From Endozoicomonas sp965208385 (lineage in GTDB: Bacteria > Pseudomonadota > Gammaproteobacteria > Pseudomonadales > Endozoicomonadaceae): a DNA stretch of 64,000 bases. The stretch is from contig CBDBOO010000049.1 of the NCBI GenBank assembly GCA_965208385.1, positions 95,524 through 159,523 of the forward strand, read 5' to 3'. Within the stretch, counting starts at the first letter, position 1, and each line of letters opens with the position of its first letter. The notes beneath the pieces are model-generated. The model was not told the origin of the DNA and made no database searches. It saw nothing but the letters and a program-made list of their open reading frames with translations. A program made the translations under genes and the position numbers. Positions 8,537-17,532 of the stretch are shown one piece after another.

Positions 8537-9789
8537 CAGGGCCATCTCATTTGGCACTAACCATCAAATAACACTTTGAAATAGGCAGAATGTACAATAA
8601 AACATTCTGAAAATTTGGCATCCTATGCTTGAATAATAAGGATGCCGTAAGTGACTCTCTTGGATACTTTTTCAGAATTGACCGAAGTTCGTGCAGATAA
8701 TCATCGCTACCCACTTTCACACCTCGTATTCATTGCCGTTTGCATGATTACCTGCGGTGCTGAAGACTGGAAAATGGTCTCATATCTTGGCAAGAAAAAG
8801 TTATCCTGGCTTAAGCTCTATATCCCTTTACCCCACGGAATTCCTTCCCAGCACACCTTTATCAGAGTATTCGAACGCATTGATCCGGACGAATTTCGTC
8901 AATGCTTTATAACCTGGGTAAGCCTGATTGCTCAACGCACCCATGGAGAAGTCATCGCTATTGATGGTAAAACACTGAGACGTTCCTACGACAAAGGGAG
9001 CAATAAGGCCGCTATTCATATGGTCAATGCGTGGGCCAGTCAGACTGGAATGGTACTCGGACAACTAAAAACATCAGAAAAGTCGAACGAGATTACAGCC
9101 ATCCCAGCTCTTCTGGATATGCTGGAAGTGAGTGGCTGTATCATCAGCACTGACGCAATGGGTTGCCAGAAAGCTATTGCTGAAAAAATCAGAGAAAAAG
9201 GTGCTGATTACCTTCTAGCTGTTAAAGGAAATCAAAAGTCACTGCACGACGATATCAAACTTTATCTTGATGATCTTGCAACCAGAAAAATCTTACGTGA
9301 AAGCACCCAATTTCATGAAACTATTGATAAAGGGCATGGTCGCATAGAAGCTCGACGATGTTGGGTAAGTACTGATATTAGCTGGCTTGAGCAACGTAAT
9401 GACTGGCGAGATCTTACGATGATCGGAGTCGTGGAAAGTGAGCGTCATGAGGGTGAAAAGGTCAGCCTTGAGCGTCGTTATTTTATATCAAGCATGACAA
9501 CCGATGCCGAGAATTTCATGAGATCTGTTCGGGCTCATTGGTCGGTTGAAAACAACTTACATTGGGTTCTGGATATTGGGTTTAGAGAAGATGAATGTCG
9601 TATCAGAAAAGGCTTTGGTCCTGAGAACATGGCCGTTTACAGACAGATAGCACTTAACTTGTTAAAGCAGGAAACTTCTCTGAAACTTGGAGTGAAGAAC
9701 CGACGCATAATGGCAGCGGCAGATGATGAGTACAGAACACTGTTACTTCAAGGTGTTATTGGAGGTTAGTGCCAAATGAGATGGCCCTG
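8537..9789 (+). mobile_element. ISAs1-family element, complete
   Basis: 1,253 bp with perfect 26-bp terminal inverted repeats (8537-8562 and 9764-9789, beginning CAGGGCCATCTCATTTGGCA). A perfect 10-bp target duplication CTGGTTACCC flanks it at 8527-8536 and 9790-9799. The perfect ends and an intact transposase suggest a recent insertion. The target is the 3' end of the IS630 transposase gene. Confidence 0.97.
8651..9769 (+). CDS. ISAs1-family transposase
   Basis: 372 aa, GTG start. N-terminal DDE_Tnp_1-associated domain (LSHLVFIAVCMITCGAEDW). The catalytic DDE residues sit in VIAIDGKTLRRSY, CIISTDAMGCQKAIAEKI and the C-terminal RAHWSVENNLHWVLDIGFRE, which holds the family's glutamate. DYLLAVKGNQ is another typical block. 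Full length and uninterrupted, so probably active. The stop lies inside the right terminal repeat, as is usual for compact elements. Confidence 0.97.
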   Translation: MTLLDTFSELTEVRADNHRYPLSHLVFIAVCMITCGAEDWKMVSYLGKKKLSWLKLYIPLPHGIPSQHTFIRVFERIDPDEFRQCFITWVSLIAQRTHGEVIAIDGKTLRRSYDKGSNKAAIHMVNAWASQTGMVLGQLKTSEKSNEITAIPALLDMLEVSGCIISTDAMGCQKAIAEKIREKGADYLLAVKGNQKSLHDDIKLYLDDLATRKILRESTQFHETIDKGHGRIEARRCWVSTDISWLEQRNDWRDLTMIGVVESERHEGEKVSLERRYFISSMTTDAENFMRSVRAHWSVENNLHWVLDIGFREDECRIRKGFGPENMAVYRQIALNLLKQETSLKLGVKNRRIMAAADDEYRTLLLQGVIGG

Positions 9790-10323
9790 CTGGTTACCCG
9801 ACCAGCCTCAGAAACAAGCTTGTTCCAACCACAACAACATGCATTTACAATGTCATCATAATTTTTAAAAGATCGGTTGGATAAATCATACTCCCGAAGC
9901 CACTCCCAAATTTCTTCTGCACTATTTAGTTCCGGTGCATAAGGCGGTAAAGGAATCAATGTCAGGTTATCAAAAGTAGGCAAGTCTTTAGAATGATGAT
10001 ATCCCGCATTATCAATTATTACGGCAGCATGCCGTCCTTTATTGGTTAGCTTTGAGATTTCAGACAAATGTAGCGTCATCATTTCTGTATTGATCGTTGG
10101 GAGCACTAAAGCAGTTTCAATATCCCTTTCGGGGCAGACAGCAGCAAATACATAAGCATATGTAAATTGTCTCTGCCGAATTATTCCGGGTCTGCTTCCT
10201 TTAATAGCCCAAATCCTACTGACCGTGTTTTGTTGACCAAAACGACCTTCATCTTGAAACCAAACGTCAACATCTTTTAGGTTTACTTTATCTGGAAGCC
10301 TTTGCTGCACCTCTGTTTTGAAG

Positions 10324-10330
10324 TTTTTTT
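10324..10330 (-). other. A7 tract, candidate -1 frameshift site of IS630 tnp
   Basis: On the coding strand the site reads TTT-AAA-AAA-ACT. The transposase continues in the -1 frame as AAC-TTC-AAA. Slippage of one base on seven A residues would give a single protein from the two overlapping frames (overlap 10283-10310). Programmed -1 frameshifting on A-tracts is known in several IS families. A plain mutation or a sequencing error in the homopolymer is the alternative. Confidence 0.5.
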
Positions 10331-10846
10331 AAATGCTTCTTGCACTTCTAAATCCTGCTTTGGATGGTGTGTGCGACCAGATATCCACGAAAGACCGACT
10401 TTATGGAGTAACTTGTAAACAGTAGAATTAACGCACTCAGTTCCGAAATCTTTTTTTAATACGTCTTTAACATCGCGACCAACGATTCTTCCACCTTCAC
10501 GTTTCTCTTGAAGATCAAGAACTGTATTTTTAAAATCCTTTTCCTGTTCATTATTGAGTGTATTTTTTCTACCTCGTCCACCTTGATCTTTGAGGGCTTC
10601 AGCACCTCCTTGTTTATAGCGCTGCAACCAATCAAACACAGATCGAGGGTTAACCTTTAAAAGGTTTGCCACCTCTTTTTCTGATAAACCTTTTTGAATG
10701 AATGCCAGACCAAGCAATCTAATGCATTCTTTGTTATCTGATGCATGACGAGCTTTATCTTGAAAATCTTCGTCATGAAAGCCATTTGGAAGTTCAGGAG
10801 TACGAGACATTTGGTAAAAACACACAAGAAAACCTACTTACAGGAT

Positions 10847-12239
10847 GGGTGTGTGGCTTGAATAATGTCAGGCATGCAGGTTGTGAGCCACTGGAAACCC
10901 GTAGCGATCCATCTTCGACCAGAAAGCATCCCAATAACCCGTTGACTTCGCCAGAGCTCGTAATGTTAATAGCATTGACGCCCCTTGTTCCTTCCATCGC
11001 ATGCCTGACTTACACATGCGCTGCTTAACCAGCGTTTTGCAAGCAGCTTCTGTTACACCAGAACCAATTGGTAACTTGTTTTCCAACGCTTCTGGATAAA
11101 TCATTTGGTGCCAGTGATTTTTGAAATAAGTTCTGGCTTTATCCAGTTTTTCTTTAGAAACAAGACGTTTATTCCCGGGAGCTGCTTTCTTTAATTCCAA
11201 CCATAAACGTTTTGCCTTACCAGGGGTGTTTTTTAATTCGTGCAGTGTTGATCTTAACCAGGCTTTGCGTTCATTCTGCATTTTTTTACCCGGATATATA
11301 GCTTCTGCCGCTTCTGCCACATATTCGCTAACGTGATAAAAATCCAGAATTTGAATCGATGTAACAGGCTCAAGAAACGTCCAATTATCTGGCGCCCCAT
11401 CAGCAACTCCAACGTAAGTGGCATCAGGAAAACGAGACTTCATTTTCTCAATGTCAGAAGAGAACCGCCTTATAAAAGTTTCTTTTCCGTATTCGGGGGC
11501 AGCGGCAGCGTACACCGTGTGCATTCGATTTCCTTCTTCATCATAAAGCGCAATAGTTCCGCACATTGCAATTCTGTAGCCCTCTTTATAAAGCAAGTTT
11601 GCACCATCCAGCCCCAAGCTAACTGTGGCTACTGGCTCGGGTAAATCCGGTAATTCATAAGTCCAGGATTCTTCTTTGGCCTGAGCAATACTGGCAACAA
11701 CTTCTGCCAGGTCTTTAGCGGTTCTTCGATGGATTTTACGTCCGTGGTTTCTTAGAAAATCTTGCTCTACTTCAGTGGAAGGCATGTGGGCAAACTTCCA
11801 ACTGACCATGCAGGCATGTCGCGGGGTTGAATTAACAACAATTCGTGCAGATTGATCAAGGGGACAATAAATAGCACCGCCTTCACGACTTTGATAGATA
11901 AAACGATTGACCCTAACCGCTCCCCATGGAGTTTCATAAACCTTCAATTCTTTTTTACTTTTACTGGTCAACCGAACATTGCCAAGCGTAATGGGAGAAC
12001 CGTCAGTATCAAGCCACTCAAGTTGCTTTTTTGTTCCCAGTTGTCCCGCTTCATTTAAGGCATCTTGCAAATGATTTTCGAAATCCACCATTGAGCGATT
12101 GTGCGGGATTTTGATAACGATTTCTGTGATTTCATCGTTGGATGAAAGGACTGAGCTGTACATATTTCTCAACGCCAAAAAGCCTATACGACCATACTAG
12201 TGTAGTCGTTTTTCTTGACATTGTTTAAATCACACACCC
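10847..12239 (-). mobile_element. ISKra4-family element, copy 1, complete
   Basis: 1,393 bp. The ends are imperfect inverted repeats that start GGGTGTGTG (10847-) and read the same inward from 12239. The 8-bp target duplication TACAGGAT is perfect (10839-10846 and 12240-12247). It lies upstream of the IS630 transposase start, inside the IS630. A truncated second copy of its right-hand 260 bp occurs at 52554-52814. Confidence 0.95.
10868..12178 (-). CDS. ISKra4-family transposase (copy 1)
   Basis: 436 aa. Family hallmarks are the SLGLDGANL block with the first catalytic aspartate, YVGVADGAPDNW, the DFYHVSEYV block, and the C-terminal LPIGSGVTEAACKTLVKQRM with the catalytic glutamate followed by KSGMRWKEQGA. 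The length is normal and the frame is complete, so it is a likely active transposase. Confidence 0.93.
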   Translation of the reverse strand: MALRNMYSSVLSSNDEITEIVIKIPHNRSMVDFENHLQDALNEAGQLGTKKQLEWLDTDGSPITLGNVRLTSKSKKELKVYETPWGAVRVNRFIYQSREGGAIYCPLDQSARIVVNSTPRHACMVSWKFAHMPSTEVEQDFLRNHGRKIHRRTAKDLAEVVASIAQAKEESWTYELPDLPEPVATVSLGLDGANLLYKEGYRIAMCGTIALYDEEGNRMHTVYAAAAPEYGKETFIRRFSSDIEKMKSRFPDATYVGVADGAPDNWTFLEPVTSIQILDFYHVSEYVAEAAEAIYPGKKMQNERKAWLRSTLHELKNTPGKAKRLWLELKKAAPGNKRLVSKEKLDKARTYFKNHWHQMIYPEALENKLPIGSGVTEAACKTLVKQRMCKSGMRWKEQGASMLLTLRALAKSTGYWDAFWSKMDRYGFPVAHNLHA

Positions 12240-12305
12240 TACAGGATAGTTCTGGACAGGCTGATTGTGTGTGTTTTTTTCCGTATTTAAAAAATGAAAT
12301 TGGTA

Positions 12306-12456
12306 TAAGAGGTTGACCAGACGAGTTTGCCTGTTCGTTTTTCCTTTTTACCTGTCCGGACAACGGTGCTTCCGGAGCATCTCCTTTTGTGCTTGATTCC
12401 AGTTGTTGACCAGCAGGTAGCTGCTGGTTTTTTGAAGGTATTCCCTGAACTGGCAT
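12306..12456 (-). pseudogene. Broken host gene, piece 1 of 3 (N-terminal part)
   Basis: Start chosen at the ATG 12456 (MPVQGIPSKNQQLPAG), which has AGGA eight bases upstream; the frame is open to a TTG at 12492. The roughly 50 codons are rich in Q, S, G and P and probably disordered. The piece ends at the IS630 duplication TAA (12306-12308). Joined to pieces 2 and 3 it gives a protein of about 243 aa with a disordered head and a folded C-terminal part. Such a head is common in secreted effectors, but that role is only a guess. Confidence 0.6.
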
Positions 12457-12532
12457 GGCGATATCCTGTGCTGATAAAATCAGTATAGCCAAGCGTGAAA
12501 GCCTTTTTCAGCCACCAGTTTACTGGATTTAT

Positions 12533-13291
12533 CTATATCCGCCGGATCAGTTCTTCGGTGATGCCATAGGTCATCTGGCAGGCAAAATCGTCAATGAATG
12601 CCTGAAAATCAACGACCGAATCGTCGTTAGCCTTATCAGAAATCACCCTGAATAAAACCATTGGAATCTCATGCTCATAGCAAATCTGGGCCACCGCAGC
12701 GCCTTCCATTTCTACAGCTTTCAGATCCGGCAGAGCGCTTCTCAAGTCGTCTACCGCCGCAGGGTCAACAACGAACTGATCACCACTGGCAATCAATCCC
12801 GTCTCTATTTTCGGTGTGGTAATAGCAAACTGGCTCAGATTTTTTTTGGAGATTCTCTGATCTAACTTGTTTTCTATAAACTGTTTGGCTGAATTCTCTG
12901 CGAGAGTTACCAGCTTGACGTTCACTGAGAAACGCTCCTTGCCCAGCAAAGGGATTTCAAAACGGGAGAACTGCGGTAACGGACTGGCATCCATGTCATG
13001 TTGAACCAGTGAATCGGCTATGATGACATCACCAATATCCAGTGAGGGATCAACCCCGCCTGCCAGACCGGTAAACACAATCATATCCACATTAAATCGT
13101 TCAATTAAGGTCGTGACCGTAGAAGCGGCGGCTACTTTCCCAATCCGGGAATAAACAGCCACAACATCCTTCCCCAGTAACTCACCAGCGATGTACTCTC
13201 GCATACCGCAGGTTTCACTGGCGGGCTGATTTATGTGGGAAACCAACAGAGAAATTTCCTGCTCCATTGCCCCCATAATGCCAATTTTCAT
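12533..13291 (-). CDS. mtnN: 5'-methylthioadenosine/S-adenosylhomocysteine nucleosidase
   Basis: Cleaves methylthioadenosine and S-adenosylhomocysteine to adenine and the ribosyl thiols, in methionine salvage and SAM-product recycling in the cytoplasm. MKIGIMGAMEQE carries the N-terminal catalytic glutamate. FTGLAGGVDPSLDIGD, AVEMEGAAVAQ and FRVISDKAND with the catalytic aspartate are all present. The ATG at 13291 is preferred to the longer frame because GGAG lies just upstream and it matches the family start. About 252 aa, slightly longer than the E. coli enzyme. Confidence 0.95.
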   Translation of the reverse strand: MKIGIMGAMEQEISLLVSHINQPASETCGMREYIAGELLGKDVVAVYSRIGKVAAASTVTTLIERFNVDMIVFTGLAGGVDPSLDIGDVIIADSLVQHDMDASPLPQFSRFEIPLLGKERFSVNVKLVTLAENSAKQFIENKLDQRISKKNLSQFAITTPKIETGLIASGDQFVVDPAAVDDLRSALPDLKAVEMEGAAVAQICYEHEIPMVLFRVISDKANDDSVVDFQAFIDDFACQMTYGITEELIRRI

Positions 13292-13319
13292 TAAGATAAC
13301 TCCACAGTTATTGAGCTTG

Positions 13320-14774
13320 TCAGGATCCAAGGCCTCCCAGCAAAATATATTTCATTTCCAGGTATTCATCGAGTCCGTATTTTGAACCTTCACGGCCCAT
13401 GCCGGATTCCTTGAATCCTCCAAAGGGCGCTACCTCTGTGGATAGTACGCCTTCATTAACGGCAACCATGCCGTATTCGAGTGCTTCAGCAACCTTGAAC
13501 ACACGGTTTAAATCATTGGCATAGAAATAGGCTGCCAATCCATATTCTGTGTCATTGGCCATAGCAATGGCTTCGTCCTCATCCCTGAAACGGAACACGG
13601 GCGCAACTGGTCCAAAAATTTCTTCCCGAAAGCATTTCATGGAAACAGAAGCGTCGGCAATAACCGTAGGTTCGAAAAAATTACCGCCAAGGCTGTGCAC
13701 TTGTCCACCGGCTAATATCCGGCCGTTATTTTCCAAAGCATCGGATAAATGATCCTGAACTTTGGTGATGGCTGCAGCATTAATCAAAGGTCCCTGGGTA
13801 AATTCGCCTTCCAGTGCTGGCCCTATAGATAGCTTTTTGACAGCTTCGCTGAATTTTTCAACGAACTCGTCATAGATACTGTCCTGAACAAATATCCGGT
13901 TGGCGCAGACACAGGTTTGTCCTGAGTTTCGGAATTTACAGGTAATGGCTCCGGCTACGGCTTTATCAATATCGGCATCATCAAAAACAATAAACGGTGC
14001 GTTGCCACCAAGCTCCATGGATACTTTTTTTACCGTATCGGCGCACTGTTTCAGTAACAGTTTTCCAACAGGCGTTGAACCTGTGAACGACAGTTTTCTG
14101 ACCACAGGATTACGGGTCAGTTCGCCGCCCACTTCCGCCGGTCGTGCAGTGGTGACAATATTGAATACGCCTGCCGGAATACCAGCCCTGTCTGCAAGCT
14201 CGGCCAGGGCGAGAGCGGATAGAGGGGTATCCTCAGCAGGCTTTATGACGATAGTGCAACCAGCCGCCAATGCCGGAGCTGCTTTTCGGGTGATCATGGC
14301 GTTGGGGAAATTCCATGGAGTAATAGCGGCGACCACGCCTACAGGTTCCCGGGTTACCATGATGCGTTTGTCATTCCCGTGGGCTGGAATGGTATCGCCA
14401 TAAGCACGTTTTCCTTCCTCGGCGAACCATTCAATAAACGAGGCGCCATAGATCACTTCGCCAGCTGATTCAGCCAGTGATTTTCCCTGTTCAGCACTCA
14501 TCAATAAGGCAAGGTCGTCTTTATTTTCTAATATCAGATTAAACCATCGACGTAGAAATACAGATCGTTCTTTCGCGGTTGTTTTTCGCCAGCTAACCAG
14601 AGCCTTTTCTGCAGCAGTGATAGCCTGTGCTGTTTCCATAGCTCCAAGATCAGGCACAACAGCAATTTGTGCCATGTTGGCCGGATTGAGCACCGGTTTT
14701 GTTCCTTCTCCCAACCACTGACCGTCAATATAAGCTTGCTGTTTTAAAAGGCTGTTGTCTTTTAGATCAATCAT
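13320..14774 (-). CDS. gabD: NAD(P)-dependent glutarate/succinate semialdehyde dehydrogenase
   Basis: 484 aa aldehyde dehydrogenase of the GabD/DavD type. NAD-binding ITPWNFPNAMITRK, the glycine motif SFTGSTPVGKLL, the general base in VSMELGGNAPF and the catalytic cysteine in SGQTCVCANR are all visible. The family oxidises succinate semialdehyde. Here the next two genes upstream use glutarate and glutaryl-CoA, so glutarate semialdehyde from 5-aminovalerate (lysine breakdown) is the more likely substrate. It is the last gene of the operon gcdH - CoA-transferase - this gene, 45 bp after the transferase. Confidence 0.92.
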   Translation of the reverse strand: MIDLKDNSLLKQQAYIDGQWLGEGTKPVLNPANMAQIAVVPDLGAMETAQAITAAEKALVSWRKTTAKERSVFLRRWFNLILENKDDLALLMSAEQGKSLAESAGEVIYGASFIEWFAEEGKRAYGDTIPAHGNDKRIMVTREPVGVVAAITPWNFPNAMITRKAAPALAAGCTIVIKPAEDTPLSALALAELADRAGIPAGVFNIVTTARPAEVGGELTRNPVVRKLSFTGSTPVGKLLLKQCADTVKKVSMELGGNAPFIVFDDADIDKAVAGAITCKFRNSGQTCVCANRIFVQDSIYDEFVEKFSEAVKKLSIGPALEGEFTQGPLINAAAITKVQDHLSDALENNGRILAGGQVHSLGGNFFEPTVIADASVSMKCFREEIFGPVAPVFRFRDEDEAIAMANDTEYGLAAYFYANDLNRVFKVAEALEYGMVAVNEGVLSTEVAPFGGFKESGMGREGSKYGLDEYLEMKYILLGGLGS

Positions 14775-14819
14775 TGGAAACTCCTTGAAATGTGTATCAG
14801 TAGCTTGGGAGGCAAAGGA

Positions 14820-16046
14820 TTAAATGACGTCCTGTTCACTCAGTTCATCCAGTTGTTCATCAGACAGTTGTAACATGCGTTGCAGCACTTCCCGGGTGTG
14901 TTCCCCTAATACTGGCGAACCGTGCTGATAGGTTGCTGGCGTTGCCGATAGTTTCACGGGATTGGCAACGGAGGCTGTTATTCCGCACTCACTATGGGGT
15001 AAATATTGTATTAATTCCCGATGGTTCACCTGGGGATCTGAGAAAACAGCCTTCAAATCATTAACCGGTCCGCAGGGGATTCCCGCTTTTTCGAATCTTT
15101 CTATCCACCATATGGAAGACTGATCTTTCATAATGGCTTTAATCTGTGGAACAAGAATCTGCCGGTTTCTGACCCGGTCTGCGTTACGGAGAAAGCGTTC
15201 ATCATTTTTCAGATCAGGGCGGCTACTCACATCACAGAAATCAGCAAACTGTCTGTCGTTACCAATGGCCAGTATCAGGAAGCTGTCTTTTGTTTCAAAG
15301 GCCTCATAAGGCACAATATTCGGATGGGCGTTACCGAGCCTTTCTGGAGAATCGCCTGAAGCCTGATAATTCATGGCCTGATTTGCCAGGGAACTCACGG
15401 TGCAATCCAGCAGGGAAATATCAATGTGCTGGCCTTTCCCGGTTTTATGCCGGGCTAACAATGCCGTTTGAATAGCGTTGGATGTGTAGAGGCCGGTCAT
15501 GACATCCGACAACGCTACACCGGCTTTCATGGGTGAGCCATCGGGTTCTCCGGTAATGCTCATAAGACCGCCCATTCCCTGTACCATGAAATCATAACCG
15601 GCTCTATTGGCATAGGGTCCTGTCTGGCCAAATCCTGTAACAGAGCAGTAAACCAGCCTCGGATTGATTTTACTCAGACTGCCATAATCCAACCCATATT
15701 TTTTTAATCCATCTACTTTGAAATTTTCCACCAGAACATCGCAGATTTCTGCTAAATCCCTGATTAATTGCTGACCTTCGGTGGTGGCAATATCCACGGT
15801 CACTGATTTTTTATTACGATTGGCGCAATGGAAGTAGGCTGCATCAGAGCTAGGATTACCCTCCATGTCAGGCATGAATGGAGGCCCCCAGCGACGGGTA
15901 TCATCGCCTTCGCCGGGTTTTTCAATTTTTATGACTTCAGCACCAAAGTCAGCGAGAATCTGGGTTGCCAGAGGTCCTGCCAGAATTCTGCTCAAATCCA
16001 GTACCCGAATGCCATCCAGGGCTTTTATCTGATGTCCTGAGATCAT
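14820..16046 (-). CDS. CaiB/BaiF-family CoA-transferase, probable glutarate CoA-transferase
   Basis: 408 aa class III CoA-transferase. The N-terminal nucleotide-fold block IRVLDLSRILAGPLATQILA and GAEVIKIEKPGEGDDTR are typical, and the catalytic aspartate lies in RAGYDFMVQGMGGLM. The ATG overlaps the stop of the glutaryl-CoA dehydrogenase gene by 4 bp (ATGA), so the two are translationally coupled. That pairing points to transfer of CoA from succinyl-CoA to glutarate, supplying the dehydrogenase. The substrate is inferred from context. Confidence 0.9.
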   Translation of the reverse strand: MISGHQIKALDGIRVLDLSRILAGPLATQILADFGAEVIKIEKPGEGDDTRRWGPPFMPDMEGNPSSDAAYFHCANRNKKSVTVDIATTEGQQLIRDLAEICDVLVENFKVDGLKKYGLDYGSLSKINPRLVYCSVTGFGQTGPYANRAGYDFMVQGMGGLMSITGEPDGSPMKAGVALSDVMTGLYTSNAIQTALLARHKTGKGQHIDISLLDCTVSSLANQAMNYQASGDSPERLGNAHPNIVPYEAFETKDSFLILAIGNDRQFADFCDVSSRPDLKNDERFLRNADRVRNRQILVPQIKAIMKDQSSIWWIERFEKAGIPCGPVNDLKAVFSDPQVNHRELIQYLPHSECGITASVANPVKLSATPATYQHGSPVLGEHTREVLQRMLQLSDEQLDELSEQDVI

Positions 16047-17221
16047 ATTGAAAAAGCCTGAATACCGGTTTGGGCGCGCCCAAGAATGAGAGCGTGGATA
16101 TCATGGGTACCTTCATAGGTATTCACAGCTTCCAGGTTCATAACATGACGGATGACACCAAACTCATCCGAAATGCCGTTACCTCCATGCATGTCACGGG
16201 CGGTTCTGGCTATATCCAGCGCCTTGCCACAGGAATTACGCTTGATCAGAGAGATCAGTTCAACCGGGCATTGTCCCGAATCCATCAACCGCCCGGCCTG
16301 CAGGCAGCCCTGAAGTCCCAGGCTGATCTCTGTTTGCATATCTGCGTATTTTTTCTGGAACAGCTGAGTTGCAGCCAATGGACGATCAAATTGAATCCGG
16401 TCAAGACCATACTGTCGTGCGGCATGCCAGCAGAATTCAGCAGCACCCAGGGCTCCCCATGCAATGCCAAAGCGTGCTTTATTCAGACAGCCAAAAGGAC
16501 CACCCAGTCCCCGGGTATTGGGCAGAATGTTTTCGTCCGGGACGAATACATCATCCATCACAATTTCACCGGTAATGGAGGCTCTCAGAGAAAACTTACC
16601 GTCAATTTTGGGAGCAGAAAGACCGGTCATGCCTTTTTCAAGAATGAAGCCATGAATAACACCATCTAACTTGCCCCACACCACAAAGACATCAGCAATG
16701 GGACTATTGGTAATCCACATTTTTGAGCCTTTCAAGCGATAACCGCCGTCTACTTTTTCTGCCCGGGTTCTCATACTGGCCGGATCTGAACCAGAGTTCG
16801 GTTCTGTGAGACCAAAGCAACCAACCCATTCACCACTGGCCAGTTTTGGAAGATATTTATTCCGCTGTGTTTCAGAGCCATAACGGTAAATAGGGTGCAT
16901 AACCAGTGATGACTGAACACTCATGGCTGAACGATAGCTGCTGTCTACCCGTTCAACTTCCCGGGCAATCAGGCCATAGCTTACATAATTAACTTCCGCA
17001 CAGCCGTATTGCTCCGGTAGAGTGCATCCCAGTAATCCCAGCTCTCCCAGTTCATTCATTATTTCACGATCGAAGCGTTCTTCCCTGTTGGCACTCTGTA
17101 TTCGTGGGGCCAGTTTTTCCTGACAGTAATCATGGGCAGTATCACGGATCATCCGCTCTTCGTCACTGAGCTGCTGATCCAGTAGAAAGGGATCATTCCA
17201 GATAAAACTTGCCTTACTCAT
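16043..17221 (-). CDS. gcdH: Glutaryl-CoA dehydrogenase
   Basis: 392 aa FAD-dependent acyl-CoA dehydrogenase. It oxidises and decarboxylates glutaryl-CoA to crotonyl-CoA at the end of lysine, hydroxylysine and tryptophan breakdown. GCFGLTEPNSGSDPASM is the substrate and FAD block, MHGGNGISDEFG is the family motif, and the catalytic base is the glutamate of NTYEGTHDIHALILGR. N-terminal and central acyl-CoA dehydrogenase domains are complete. First gene of the operon; its promoter should lie in 17222-17532. Confidence 0.95.
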   Translation of the reverse strand: MSKASFIWNDPFLLDQQLSDEERMIRDTAHDYCQEKLAPRIQSANREERFDREIMNELGELGLLGCTLPEQYGCAEVNYVSYGLIAREVERVDSSYRSAMSVQSSLVMHPIYRYGSETQRNKYLPKLASGEWVGCFGLTEPNSGSDPASMRTRAEKVDGGYRLKGSKMWITNSPIADVFVVWGKLDGVIHGFILEKGMTGLSAPKIDGKFSLRASITGEIVMDDVFVPDENILPNTRGLGGPFGCLNKARFGIAWGALGAAEFCWHAARQYGLDRIQFDRPLAATQLFQKKYADMQTEISLGLQGCLQAGRLMDSGQCPVELISLIKRNSCGKALDIARTARDMHGGNGISDEFGVIRHVMNLEAVNTYEGTHDIHALILGRAQTGIQAFSI

Positions 17222-17532
17222 TGTCTTGATGCCTTTATTTCTTATCTGTTGGGTATTTATTTTTGTTGGTTTTCATGGAGAGTCAGCATGCTTGAAACCG
17301 TTATGGCCTGGCTGTTTTTCTTTCGGCCATGATACTCCCGGAAGTTATTTAGCGAAACACTGTTTCTGTTTTCTTGACTGGCGCTTGTGGAAAAATTCAG
17401 CCGTTGGTTTGGAAAGAAAAAGTCGTCGTAAAGCCTTCCTCGTTGATGCATATCAATACAAAAAAACAGTTCTCCATTGAATATTTAATTCAAAAAGATA
17501 TTTAAGAAAATCAGATAACAAAAGGAATATTC
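17222..17532. other. Divergent intergenic region gcdH / hemerythrin
   Basis: 311 bp between divergently transcribed genes. It must hold both promoters. A short inverted repeat ATGGCC / GGCCAT lies near 17306-17332. No ORF here looks real. I see no strong -35/-10 pair and name no operator. Confidence 0.5.

Larger units (their letters stand above)
8493..10810 (-). pseudogene. IS630 transposase, two frames, 3' end cut by ISAs1
   Basis: ATG at 10810 (MSRTPELPNG). The N-terminal frame (to about 10324) has a helix-turn-helix repressor-like domain (SEKEVANLLKVNPRSVFDWL). The DDE domain (WFQDEGRFGQ, VIIDNAGYHHS, LPPYAPELNSAEEIWEWL) is in the -1 frame and overlaps it. The change of frame falls at seven A residues (minus strand). 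The last codons are separated by ISAs1: the native end LCSREWAVLS lies at 8536-8493 and joins VTS after removal of the insert. In the current sequence the protein ends in ISAs1 bases (ISFGTNLQ) and may be inactive. Confidence 0.85.
8474..12305 (-). mobile_element. IS630-family element carrying ISAs1 and ISKra4 insertions
   Basis: Termini TACCATTTCCGTTTTC (from 8474) and its imperfect inverse ending GGTA at 12305. A 3-bp TAA lies on both sides (8471-8473 and 12306-12308). An ISAs1 (8537-9789) and an ISKra4 (10847-12239) have inserted into it, each with its own target duplication. Without them the IS630 is about 1.17 kb, a usual size. It split the unknown host gene between pieces 1 and 2. Confidence 0.85.

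Noticed and set aside
17226..17480. 84-codon plus frame between gcdH and hemerythrin
   Set aside because: No ribosome binding site, low-complexity tail, and it lies where two promoters must be.
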